Below are positions 10,318 to 26,533 of a stretch of DNA of 64,000 bases, piece after piece; position 1 is the first letter of the stretch, and each line of letters opens with the position of its first letter. A program made the translations under genes and the position numbers. The DNA is taken from NCBI GenBank assembly GCA_905250075.1, contig CAJNOP010000511.1, positions 1 through 64,000 of the forward strand, in the 5' to 3' direction. Under the pieces are notes generated by a model. That model had not been told where the DNA came from. It worked only from the letters and a program-made list of their open reading frames with translations, and searched no databases. This DNA comes from Rotaria sp. Silwood1 (taxonomy: Eukaryota > Rotifera > Eurotatoria > Philodinida > Philodinidae).

Positions 10318-11150
10318 CATTTCACAATGAAGCATGAACAAGAAAAGAATAAAATTGAAATGTAAGTTAATTTTTTTATACGAAAATTATATTGATTTTG
10401 ATGAAAAAAAATTTTTTTTTATGAGAATTCAATAACCGTTAAGCATATATCACGATATTCGATAATATAATATGAAGTATCACTTGAACCTCATGATAAC
10501 AATGATCTTTATGAGAGAGATATTAATGTTGAATTTATAATTACTATTTATAATGGTTTATGATATATAGATAGTAATTCAAAAGAAACAAGGATATATG
10601 ATTTAATTTAATTTAAAATTTAAAAAGATAAATCTATTGAGTTGATCATTTGTTGAAAGTAAATTAGTTAAATTACTATTTTGTTTGGCTATATCCAATA
10701 GAGTTTGCTGCTTTACTACAAAAATGATAATAGACACTTTCAGTTAGACATTTCTTAATGTAATGTTATGAACTGGATATTCTAATTTTAAGGATTGATA
10801 TTCAGAGTTTTTAGAACTTATTTCTTTTAAATAATAACCTTCAGCAAAACTTTTTTTTTATGAATCATTTATTTCAACTCACATTGGTCTTGACAAATTA
10901 CGTCTTTGAGTAAAATAAATTATTGATGTTATACTATCATCACTTGATGGTGATGGTCGTGAATATTCAATTAAATTCAATAAAACAATTTCTCTTGATA
11001 ATGATCATTCTTCTGATATATCTAAACGTATATATGAACTTTTAGCAATAATTTAATTAATTAATATTACTGTTGGTAACATTCTAACACAATTCTTTGC
11101 ATATACATGAAAATAATGTACAACATCTTCAGTGAATTCAGTATATGTAA
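10318..11150 (+). pseudogene. possible Argonaute/Piwi-like gene relic
   Basis: Fragments of plausible protein appear in changing frames. One block with YEVSLEPHDNNDLYERDINV starts at about 10471 and is preceded by KHISRYSI. A second at about 10939-11052 reads SLDGDGREYSIKFNKTISL and continues to ISKRIYELLAII before a stop. The first resembles the YDV.I.P segment and the second the GREY-.-I.F segment that separate the N and PAZ domains in Argonautes, and their order is right. Stops and frameshifts interrupt every block and no Piwi domain is present. Bdelloids have many Argonaute genes, so a decayed copy is reasonable, but the match is from memory. Confidence 0.35.
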
Positions 11151-13264
11151 TCGATGATTAGAGAAGGATTTTTATCTTATTTATTTTAGTATTTCGAATA
11201 GAATTTCTTTTTTTCTCTCTTTTCTAGTGTGCTAGTGTTTATTTGACTTGTTCCTATTTGTTCTTTATTCAGTTTCTATCCGATTATTATTATTATTAAA
11301 AGTTAGAAGTTGACCAGTTCATTCGTTTGTGTGTATAATTAGTGAAGTTTCTACACAAATCATTTCATCTAAAGAATAAAAAACGGCAAACAAACAATAG
11401 ATGTCATATCTAATGATTTTATATTTATCGTTTGTTCATTATCAACATACGTCATATATTGTCGAGTGACGAGAGATAGTATTGGTACTCTTAATGTAAA
11501 TACTTTGTGGACGTCTTTCTATTGTCTAATACCTGTTTTTTATGCATGATTCGATTGTTCAACTAATTAAGAAAAGAATGAGATTATGACAACAGCTTAC
11601 TTTTCAAGAAAAAAAATTGAATTACCTAAGGAGTAAAAATCAAATTTTCTTAGATAAGAACAAATGAATTCTAGCGTAAATAATCAAATGTTTAATTAAA
11701 ACTAATGTAAAAACAAATACTCTGGAATAGTTTCTTCATTCTACGACAAACCATATGTGCACTTTTCAAAATGATCAAAAACGTTTTTTAAAAATAATTG
11801 AAAACTTGTTGGAATTTTGATTCCTTTTCATCTCTATAAGAGCAATCCTGCATATATAAAAGTATAAAGAATTTCCTTAAGTATTATTTTAATAAATTAT
11901 ACGAGATCTCATATACATAGATTGAAATTGAATAGATATAATTAGGGAAATTATATTTAATTTATAAAGTAAAATATTCGAAGTTGAAGAGTTATTCTCT
12001 TTTGACTAAGAAATCCTCACATCAGTAATACGAAATGCAGTACGAAGCACGAATCTCGATATTTCAGAAAAACGATATCTGATTCAAAGAAAATAAGAAA
12101 ACGATTCTCGAATCTATGATGAATGTCGTATCTCGTCAAGTTGTTCGAGCGATTAAATTTATCTTTACGAAAAACTTGTAGCGTTTGATTGATAGTTTAA
12201 TTATCCAATGTAAAGTCTAAAATGAACTCGAATTTTGATTTTCATAGGATAATTTTCAAAAAAAATATTGATTCAATCATATTCCAACATTTTTTATCTT
12301 TGATGAAAAAAATTCAATTTTTGAAATCAATATGAATGAATATGTTTGGTTCATAGTAGAGTTGTTGGATCTAAAGGCAAATTTTTCGGTTCTTTACTTA
12401 TCTTGTTATGAATTCATAGAAATATTCAAATACTGTAAATGATTATTATTTTACAAACGCAAAAAAAAACACATTATAGCTCATTCTAAAATAATTATGA
12501 ATCAAAAAACGCAATAAAAGTGTATTTGATGACAAACAGTAAAAACAAAAAAGTCATGAAATAATGCTTTTATAGAAAGGTAAAAGAATCTTCTTTTTTT
12601 TTCTATATTTGTTTCCACGCTGTTTACACTTAACATACAAATGTAAAAAAATAATTACTTTTCATTTTCATGATGTTTTGATCATCATTTCCGATTCAAA
12701 TAAATGATTGTCATTCTATATAAAATATAAACATAATAAATCAACTCTCAATATGATAGAAATAAATGATATCATGTGAAAAACATATACATATAAATAA
12801 TATTAAAACTATAGATAAATATTCAAGATTCACCACTGTTATGCATCATTTCATTTTATATTATTCATTTGCGTTTTATTTTATTATGCAATTTTGACAT
12901 TTACCACCTGCTGACACCCATTCTCTCTCCAATATATATGTATATATATATGTATGTAATGGCTGTTTAATTTTTAGTTTTCAACAATAACATCATTATC
13001 GAAATATATCATTTTCATAGTTTAGTGGTCAATTAATATTTATAAATAACTAGATGGATCTATCTTTATAAATATAATTCATCGATTTTAACAATATCTT
13101 TCCGTATACATACATATCATCTAAAATGATCTGTTTATTCGATTAAAATTAAAATTGACGCAAATTGTGTCAAAAAATGATTTATTTTTGTTTTTTTTTT
13201 ATTATCATTTTCAATATATATGAAATAATATTCTTATTATATAGATAAATCAAATAATAAACAT
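11151..13264. other. AT-rich gene-free interval
   Basis: About 2.1 kb of low-complexity AT-rich sequence with short TA runs (for example 12931-12955). No exon, repeat or RNA gene is supported. Confidence 0.5.
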
Positions 13265-13602
13265 ATGGTTGAAACAATGACAGATCAATATTATAATTCT
13301 CCATATTATGATACAACATCAAAAGTTTTACGAAAACCTAAAACAACGATTATTGTATATGATCAACCAAAAGTTGTTGTCGTACGTCGTTATACAAGAA
13401 CTATTATTCCATCTGTTGATCCTGATCAATATAAAAGACAATTTAATCAAGTATTACTTGATACACCAACATTAATCGAATGGACTCGACGTCTTAATAT
13501 TGAAGAAAATATAGTAAATATTATTCAAATATTTAATTTAATTTAATTTTTTTTTTTCTCTAAATAATATTCTTATAGATAACTCCACCATCATTTAAAT
13601 AA
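13265..13602 (+). CDS. small conserved-looking hypothetical protein, two exons
   Basis: Exon 1 (13265-13513) and exon 2 (13579-13602) join over a 65-bp intron (GTAAAT...TTATAG) in phase 0 to give 90 residues. Without splicing the frame ends in a run of low-complexity codons, whereas the spliced form ends in EENIITPPSFK. The protein is hydrophilic with Tyr-rich and basic stretches (VVVVRRYTRTIIP) and has no signal peptide or membrane segment. I recognise no family. Codon bias matches that of the F-box and kinase genes, which supports its being real. An upstream exon ending near an AG at 13243-13244 is possible. Confidence 0.6.
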
Positions 13603-16600
13603 ATAATTAAATACAAACAATATCGATCAGAATGGAAGGTTAACATCTAAAAATGGAAAGAATGAAAATGTGTATTTTTATTGAAGCGAAGCTTATCACA
13701 TGTATTTATGTATATTTATATATTTTATCGATATAATATTTATTCAACTTCGAATTTTTTTTTTTTTTAAATAAAAAATTTATTTTCAACTTATTCGAAT
13801 AGACTCTATTATTATACTTGACAAATCTTTTAATAAATCAGTCAAATTTATTCATTTTATCCAAATCTTATTATTACAACATCAATAAAGGACGTCCTAT
13901 CTTAGATTATTTTTTTCAACCATAAATTTTTATTTTGACTAAAATAAATAATAAAATAATCCTAACATATTGAAAACGAATGTTATAATCAATAGGAATA
14001 AAAGAATAATGCTTAGAAGTATTTATCTAGCTCTATTCTCACATCTATAGAAACAAATCTCGATTGAATCTATCTCACCATTGACTTAGTATAAATCTAG
14101 TCAATGTCAATCTAAACTTCTATATTGTGATTAATCGATTTATGAAAAATAATGACCTTAATATAAAAATAATAAAACATAATAAGAACAAGTAAAATAA
14201 TAAAATTTCCGTTTTTTTAAAAATCATCAATTTGTTCATTTAATAATTAAATGATATCTATAATTCTAAGAAATTTCTCTAATTGAATACATTCTTTAGT
14301 TTTTCTTTTAGTAAAATCTTACTGAAAGTAACATGAATTTCAAAAATAATATTCTCATTAATTATTATTTTTGTAATGATGTGAATATTGATAGATATTC
14401 TCGTCTCATTGACATTCAATGTCAACTTATTTGTCTTTCTTTATTGAATTTGATTATTTAAATCGAATGTACCCTTTAAAAAAAAACTCTAAACCTTGAA
14501 ATAGACTCCGTTCTGGTTTGCTTATTCTTAGTTTTCGACTGTCATCAAGTTGATCGTTCGTAGAAAAAAGATGATTGTGACAACCTCGTCGAAGAATCAT
14601 TTGTGAGATTTTTTTAGAATTTTATAGGTTATAAACGAAAAAAGGGTGTATATATTGACAGACTTAGTTAGTTTACAATTATTTGTTAGAAAAGATAATT
14701 TACTTGATGAGACAAAATCTTTCTTAAAAAAATTTAAATAATATCCGTTCGGAAGAGATTCACTCAAAAAATTCAATTTGTTTTGTTAATGAAACGTCTT
14801 TTATTGATCATTCCTCTGAAATTTTCATAGATTTTTCATATACGTATTCATGTCTGTTAACTAAAGTTAACATAATATTTTTAATCAATTGGAAAGAATC
14901 TTAACAAAACCATAAATAAATAGACGACCAAAGAAAAATCAGATTATGATCGAGTAAATATACTATTATTGTTATTTATGACATATATATCTTGACAAAT
15001 AATCAAACTATTGACTGACTGTATATATATATATTCTATAGATAAAATCATATTTATATTTGCATTTTTAGTTTTTTATTTAAATATAACCTTGATCATA
15101 TTCGATCTTTAATCAATCATATTCAACGTAAAAAAACAATAATATCTCTTTACCTCAACATAAACAATAATAGTTATTATAATGATGCAGATTGATTGCA
15201 ATACATTTGATTTTGAGAATAAATCAGCGCAGATAAATTGTATAATCTTGATTTTTTTTTCCTAATGATAAATCCTATTGAATTAGTTTGAAATCAAAAT
15301 AAAAGTAACATTGATTTTTTTTTTCATAGCATATTCTAATAAAATGTTTCTAGTTTATCATGCGAACAATAACTACTTATTTAATTATAATAATTGGTGT
15401 CTCTAACAATATGGAGCAATATCATATATTAATGAAAGATACGAAGAATCCTACAAAAATACATTGAAATCGTTTATATTTAAAAAATCGGTGGCCTTCG
15501 AACTAATCAGAGTTAAGTCAATTAGATTATTCTATCAGAAGTAGTATCAATAAAAATACTGATTATGACAAAACTAAAATACGAGAAAATTTGAATAAAA
15601 AGAGTATGACAAATAATTAATTTTATTTATATTTGGAATATGATCAAATTTATTATTGAAATAGTTCGTGTAGTTGAAAAAAGATAATAGTAATAATATT
15701 TTTCATGAACATTCACTATTCTTAGGTTATTTTATTTTAAATAAGAACAGATCTCGATTTTTGTATTGATTTATCTCGAAATAATTTCATATTTTACCAT
15801 AATACAATTCTTCACTCTTAGCCTTACAACAAAAAAACAAAAGAATCTTCAAACTATCTCGATAATTGGAAAACCCTGCAGAAAATTTCATAAGGCATAA
15901 CAATCAAGATTAATAAAATTTGTTTTCAAAATGGAATATATATTGAAATTCTAATGGTTTAATCAGTATATCAAAAATAAAATTTGTAAATATTTTTCAT
16001 GCATTTACATACACATAAAATTAGATGATAAAGATTGATAAGACCAATTAATTGGTTCCTTTTTTCTTTTTTTATTTTCAATAAATATAATTATGTCAAT
16101 CTTGTTTATTTTTATTTAACTTATAAATCAATATCTTAAGATATAATCTATTTTATTATTGAGATGAGTTTTTTTTTTAGTTTAATTCAATATATATATA
16201 TATATGGTTGAATAGGTATTATTATTATAAGAATATAATTTTTTATTTAAATAAATATATTTAGTTAAAGATCGAATATAATTAAAAATTTAATTAAAAT
16301 AGAAAAATAATAATCGAATGATAAAGATAATATTAATCATTTGATTAAAATAATTTCACTGTTGACAATGAGTCAAAATAATCGAAAAGAAAAATTATAA
16401 ATGACTATTTTGACAAAATAAATTGTCAATTACTCATTGATTATGTGTAGAAATATTATTCATCAATGACATTGTAACAAACTTCAATAGGAAGTTTCTA
16501 TTTATAAAAACTTATTTTTCTCTTAGCATTTATATCAATTTCAATAAAATAATGAAAATTAAATATTTTATTTAAAAAAAAGAATGTTTCCTTTTAGATC

Positions 16601-18937
16601 AATCCCAAGATGAAAATGAATTGAGAATATTATTCGATAAACAAAAAAAAAATCATCGAAAATCTGCTTTTAAAATGATTTAAAGAAGTTATAATCCGAC
16701 GATAAAAATCATCATAGAAAATGCCGAATAAATCAACAATTTTTTTTGCGATTTTGATCATATGATAGAATTTCTAGAAGAGATTATTCTTCTCATTTTT
16801 CTTTTATTCTTTAAGAAAATGAATCGTTTATAAACACATAGATTGATTGGTATTGCATCGGTTTATGACATAAACAAATATATTCATAAGGTATCTATCA
16901 GACAGCAAATGTGAATCAGATTTGAAATCGGTAGAGTTTCTTTCGACAAAGCGTTTATTACTTCACTTCCACGAAGACATACAGTGTAAGTTCATACGAC
17001 TCTTGAAATTTTTCATAGTAACAGCTTTTATTTTAGTTTTATTATGTCCCATATGCACTAATATCAAGAACGAAGGCAAAACTTTTTATCGAGAAACTCA
17101 CAACAATTAATATTGAACACAATCCATGGTTTGGTTTGACCGATTTTCTTCAATAAATATGAAGCTGGTAGCTAGGACAACTTTCACAAGAGAATGTAAT
17201 CTTTCTTGATATTTTTCTAATAACAGCATGAACTAGAAACTATTAGTTATTGAGAATTTCTGACTGTTGGCTAAAAAAACAAAATGTAGAAAAGACAGGT
17301 CGAAATTTCAAGGCGAAAATTCTTCAGTTTAGATCGAATTTAACTACTGATGATTGGTTGCTTGTTTTTGTTTTGATCATAATAAACACATTCAACACGG
17401 CCTGAGATCATTATTCTACAATGAGAAAGTGCAAACTCAGTATTTAGATCTGAGATATTGATGATAACTAGAAATTTATCAATTGGTGACTCTTAGACTC
17501 ATATCTCTTGGTCGTTACAACGATGAAAATCGATAAATATAGGTGAAATAGATTAGCGTTCATGTTCTAAAAAAACACCAGTGAAAACCGAACCAGTTAA
17601 ACTTGGTTCGATTCTGCGACTAATATCTATCAATGACAATTGATTTTCTTTGTATTGATGAATCAACATTTATTTTTTTTTTGTCATTTGATAGACGTTA
17701 TTTTAATTTTATTAGAGATTTTAAAAATCTTTTTCATATTGAACAATCATCAATCGAATACATCAAATAATCACTAATTAATATCCATTTCAAATTATAA
17801 GGCAGGTGAGGATTTATCGAAGAATTTTTTATAAGAACTAGATAGAAATCTTCTATTTTCATCGTTCAAAAGAGGCATTAAAATTGTATCGTGCCTTCAA
17901 CATCACATTCTTCTAGCAACTTCTCTCATAGCCACTTGCAGTTTTTTTTCTTATAAAATAACGCTTTTTTGGTAGGCCTAGAGAGTAGATTTATCATGAA
18001 TAAATCCGAAAACAAGTCAATTTTTTGGGTGAAAAACCTGCCGAAAGCACACAGCAAAATGTTAATAACTCATAATTGAATTAACCTTTGATTATTGAAC
18101 CTGTATAGATAATTGATCTTTAGACAAACTTTATGGTACTGTAATGAATATTCTAATTTCAAAACTCTGTTACTTAACACAATATTTTGCATTTAAGAAA
18201 ATTGGTTCGTCACTCTGAGATAACCTGTCAGAAAAATTTTACTGTTGAAAATTCCATGCAGTTTCATTTCCGGATAAGTTTTTATAAAAAAAAAACGATT
18301 CATATAATAATAAAAACCCTATCTTAATGATGGTCATGACATTTTATTGATTAATTAGTTGTATATATATATATTTAATTTAATTGTATTTATAAAGCTT
18401 TTTATTTTTCTTAATTTTATAAAATGTATTAGTTTAAATATCACGAAAATCTCATCAATATTGATGTATCGTTTTCGTTGAATACACACAAATAAAGAAA
18501 AAAAAAAAACATATGAAAATGATAAATTGTCTCGTTATAATCAAGAATAAAATATTTTCATCTTATCTTCTCAACTTCACAAATTGCAGAATCTATTAAA
18601 AAAAACAAACGAAGAAACGAGACCATGCCGATATAAAAGAACAGAAAAAATGAACTTAACAGAACACATATGTGAATCGGTGTGTATGACGGTAAATAAA
18701 ATAATATAGCATAACTTCAGATAATTGTTTGTTTAGACATAAGAAAAAGATAAGTAGATATGTATAAAAAAATACGCAAAACTCCGGTATAAGATATACT
18801 GACAAAAGTAAACAAAAGAATAATGTCTATTCAAACAGAAATAATAACAAAAAAAGAAAACACGATAATATCGACAAAAAAAAATAGGTCTATACTAAAT
18901 TTCAATTGAGTTTTTTTTTTTTTTTTTATTGGTTTAT
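13603..18937. other. AT-rich gene-free interval
   Basis: About 5.3 kb with no supported gene. It contains TA/T microsatellites (16192-16204, 18362-18372) and hAT-like debris with GAAAACCGAACC at about 17582. The rearranged copy of the 5.8-kb dispersed repeat lies at about 17995-18280. A 62-codon frame at 16922 starts with TTG and lacks support. Confidence 0.5.
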
Positions 18938-22568
<3,631 letters not shown>

Positions 22569-22896
22569 ATTTAGATAAAAGATTTTGTTTGATGATGCCG
22601 AGTCTGATTTACTTTTCGTTATAGAATAAAAATATGACTGTTAACATTAACACTCTTTGCACGCACACTTATTTACTTACTTTTTTTTTTTTTTTTTACT
22701 TTTCCTCTTCTTTTGTTCTGCTGGTGTATCGTGAACACGATGGCAAAAGAATATGGTCGTCTTATAACGATGACGCTATTCATTTGTAAGCTTTACTACA
22801 ATAACATGACTCATTGTTATAATAGTCTACAAAATTGTTATAGTGATCATTTTTATTCATGATTCATCATCCTTGAACAACAAATATCTGTATTAG

Positions 22897-22904
22897 TGAC
22901 GTCA
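22897..22904. promoter_or_regulatory. consensus CRE/ATF site between divergent genes
   Basis: The palindrome TGACGTCA, with a half site CGTCA at 22913-22917, lies about 330 bp upstream of the p38 start and about 570 bp upstream of the divergent small gene. ATF2/CREB-type bZIP factors bind this sequence, and several are substrates of p38. Regulation is inferred from the motif alone. Confidence 0.4.
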
Positions 22905-23475
22905 CACCTATACGTCAGCCCGTTTTTTTCATATGTATCACTTATGTGTCAGTATTTCGTCATAGATCAATATTAAATATATTACAAGAATTATTCAAAA
23001 TCTTTAATTTCAATATACATATTAAAGCAAATATTTTGAGAATTTTTTATCAAATTTATGATGATTAATAAACTTTCTTTGACAAATTCTTATTGATTGT
23101 TAATCATTATAGAAGACTTTGATTTTTGTATAAAAAAAAACACCTTGATTGATCAACGGTTACATTTTTTAATTAACAAAAAAAAAAAAAAACAAGAAAC
23201 ATCAAAAAGTAATTAATTATGAAGCTAGAAATAAGTTAACATAGGTTGACTGATTGATAAATGTCGATTATTGATGAGAAAGAAAAAAAAAAAAAAAAGA
23301 AGGTTTTGCTTGTTATTCTATCTATGTTTTTATGTTGTCGATTCGATATGGTTTGAAATAAATGAGTAATCAATAGAAGGAATTGCCAATCGATGACATC
23401 ATATTATTGTTTAGATTTTGCTTAGATAATACACAACGCGGAAGTGTTTTTTTTCTTGTTTGTCGAGTATATTAT

Positions 23476-23745
23476 ATGGTTATGTCTGTTACATCAAATT
23501 ATTTTTTATCATCAACTATAGAAAATCGTACTCAATTTATTCAAATAAATAAAATAAACAATGAACGATGGATTTTAGGAATGATTATTGGTTCACTACC
23601 ATTTTTATTAATTGTTATTTGTTGGATATTTATGTCAATTGTTGGTAGTCATTTCGTAGAATATTGTCAATTAAGAAAAAAACGACATAGAAATTTAAAA
23701 AGAACAAATCTCGATAAAATGTGTATTGAAATGATTCCCGTTTAA
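23476..23745 (+). CDS. small single-pass membrane protein
   Basis: From ATG 23476 the frame encodes 89 residues. The outer part has an N-glycosylation motif (NRT). A hydrophobic segment at residues about 34-58 (IIGSLPFLLIVICWIFMSIV) is followed by a basic cytoplasmic tail (QLRKKRHRNLKR). The frame stays open upstream to 23383 without an ATG, so an upstream exon could extend it. No family is recognised. It is divergent from the p38 gene, sharing a 900-bp spacer that otherwise shows only AT-rich sequence and the CRE site. Confidence 0.5.
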   Translation: MVMSVTSNYFLSSTIENRTQFIQINKINNERWILGMIIGSLPFLLIVICWIFMSIVGSHFVEYCQLRKKRHRNLKRTNLDKMCIEMIPV

Positions 23746-25858
23746 ATATTTATTCGATTTTTTTTCAAGATCAAATCAATAACCTTCATTAGATTTGTAA
23801 GTTCATTTTTTTAACTTTCTCCTATCTCAATCTATATTAGATTTTTAATTTTAACAATCAACAATCTCTATTTAAAAGAGTCTATAACATATATTTGTTC
23901 ATTGATGTTGAACAATTAGACATTGTCAATGTAGCTTATCTTCTATACTAATCGATTAGTATAGTTAGTAAACGAAACATGTTAATAACGAAATAATGAT
24001 TTGAATGAGAATAGAATATTAGCAGGAGAAACTGATTTGTTTCTTGTTTTTCGAGTTAATTCGTATTCTATAATTGACTGAAGTTAAATCGTAATCTATA
24101 CTATTATACATGAGAATATCTAAAATAAATGCATAGATTTGTTTTTCAATATGTTATCTAATAGAGATAGTTAAACAAAAATTAAAAAAAAAAAAAACAA
24201 CAAATGTTTAATTGAAAAACTAAATATATATATTGATATTTAATTGATTATCTTAATGTCGATATATGAAATAATTAAATAATGATCAACTTTGTTTTTT
24301 CACATATGAAATATATCATCTTAGGCTATTTACTCAATTCTGTAAACATTAATTATCTTCTTTAATGCATTAGATCATTTAATGGATTCTTTACATCTTA
24401 ATATAAACATAGAAAACATTCACTAGGATTTCATTAATCATAAGCCATAGATTTCTTTTTTTCAGAGTGTTTTGAGACAAGGAATATATCTCCGTATAAA
24501 AACTGACAATTTAAAAAAAAACCATGCCTCTGTCCTACTCTAAATATTGACATTTTATTTGAAATAAAAAACAAATTAACTATTTAGAATGAAAATCAAC
24601 AGAGAATATATTCTATTGAAATGATCTATATTTGATAGTTATGTTGTTGAATATATTTTTCGAACATAATTGTATAAATGTCTAAATTTGAGTTAATTCA
24701 TTTTATTTGATGAATATTTCATATGATTTTAATGTATTTTGTTCAACAATCAATATTTGAGAATAGGAGAATTTAATCAATGTTGAATTTTTATTAAATA
24801 ATATATTCTATTTGAAATTATTCATTTCGATCTTATCATATATTTAAGTAAGAATTATTTTCTTCAATTATTTAATCATACTTTGTCCTACCGGAGTGTA
24901 GGTGTGAAATGACGTGAAGATCGTCACTCATACCCATAGCCATTATTACTCTTTCAAGACGAATAAAGCATATATGCGTTACTGTCTTGAAAAGGTTAAG
25001 ATCTCAGAATGCATACTATTTTTCTATAGGACTTTCTAATATTGCTTTAACCGATCGAGATAAGTGACAGATAAATTCATTATCTAATGTGTCATGAGTG
25101 ACGTGGGTGTGAGTCATCGCTCCGAATCTTCGAAAAACTTCGCTTTTCTCCGGCAAAAGTTCTACGAAATAGTCGATGATTCTCGCTTCCCAATTCTAAT
25201 TGCTTCATGACACTGCTGGGATTAACTATCCTAAAATGTTTATCGTAGAATAATTACTTTCTTCTCTACTAAACAAAAAGTGACACAAAGCATGTACCAC
25301 CGGGTCCCAGCTGATTAGATTTTGATGTAATTATTTGGAGCTAAAAATACAATAAATTGATTGAGGAACTACTTTTTGTTGGAAAATAAAAATTTTTTCC
25401 TGAAACGGTTAACTCCTGAATATATTCTGATATTTTCAATTCTAGGAATTTTTACGATGAAACCCTCGATAACACAATATGAACAAACCGTATCTACTCG
25501 ATTAACTTCTAAATGAGACAAATTGAAATGGAATATTCTCTATATTCTATTTAAACAAAGAAGTTTCGAAGTCACCTATTGAAAAAGAAAACAAATCAAT
25601 GACGAGTGTATTTTGTAACCAAATTGAATAATATTTTATTTTAATTTAAAATAAAAATTTTCAAAGTTTGACATAAATTATTCAAATGTGTTATTATTAA
25701 AAATCGAATGAAAATAAAAGTTTTCTCAACATATCATTGAAAAAGTAACAATAATCTTTCTTTTTTTCTTTTAATATCTTTGACTTTGTCTTAGACGTTT
25801 AGTTCTTAAAATGATCAACATTTTTCAAGGTGTATTTCTTATTAATCTATTTTTAATA
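23746..25858. other. gene-free interval with degenerate telomere-type tracts
   Basis: No gene is supported. Near 24893-24950 GTGTAGGTGTGAAATGACGT is followed by GAAGATCGTCACTCATACCC, an imperfect inverted repeat of the TGTGGG type with the GAAGATC centre seen elsewhere. A second tract (GTGACGTGGGTGTGAG) is at about 25098. Confidence 0.5.
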
Positions 25859-26533
25859 GGATGTCCCAAAAGTCGTGTCCACTTAAGAAATGTGTATAAA
25901 TCCTTTATTAAGCTTAATGTAATATTTTTCTTTCATTTGGAAGAGGGGAACATCAAGTTTTTTTTTTGTCTAATACAACGTTCATAAATACTCATTAAAT
26001 GCTATCACATCTAGCTGCAACATAAAAATGTAGCATTTTTCCAATATCAAAAAAAAACCGGTGTGCAATGCTCTTCCTTTATTTAATTAAATTTCTATCG
26101 TTATTATGAACTTTGAATCATTAATATCCTTTATTGCTGTTTTATAACTATTTAATTGATATTTTTTGAGAAGATTGACTAGTTAATATATTTCTGGAAA
26201 GCAGAAGTTTCCTCTGATACAAACACAGCTTTCATAATTGGTAAAATCAAGGTATATTGAATGATGTTGTGCCTCTTATTGTCATTAGACTTGGGATCGT
26301 TACGTTCTTTCTATAAAAAAAAAATATCAAAAGAATGATCATAAAGCAACATTAAATGATGATTATGACATACAGATCATAATAACGATAGAAATTTAAT
26401 TAAATATAGAAAAAGCATTGCACACCTTTTTTTTTTATGTTCCTCTTCGAAAATGAAAAAAAATATTACATTAAGCTTATTTAATCAAGGATTTATACGC
26501 ATTTCTTAAGTGGACACTACTTTTGGGACACTC
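25859..26533. mobile_element. mariner/Tc1-type MITE
   Basis: A 675-bp element with very long inverted repeats. The left end GGATGTCCCAAAAGTCGTGT and the inverted right end GAGTGTCCCAAAAGTAGTGT both continue into TCCACTTAAGAAATG. The arms extend past the matching TGTGCAATGC and TTTCTATCGTTATTATGA blocks. The left flank is TA; the right flank reads TG where TA is expected. The GTGTCCCAAAA terminus is typical of mariner-like elements. No transposase remains. Confidence 0.8.

Noticed and set aside
16922..17110. 62-codon frame with a hydrophobic stretch.
   Set aside because: TTG start, no splice context, and codon use unlike neighbouring genes.
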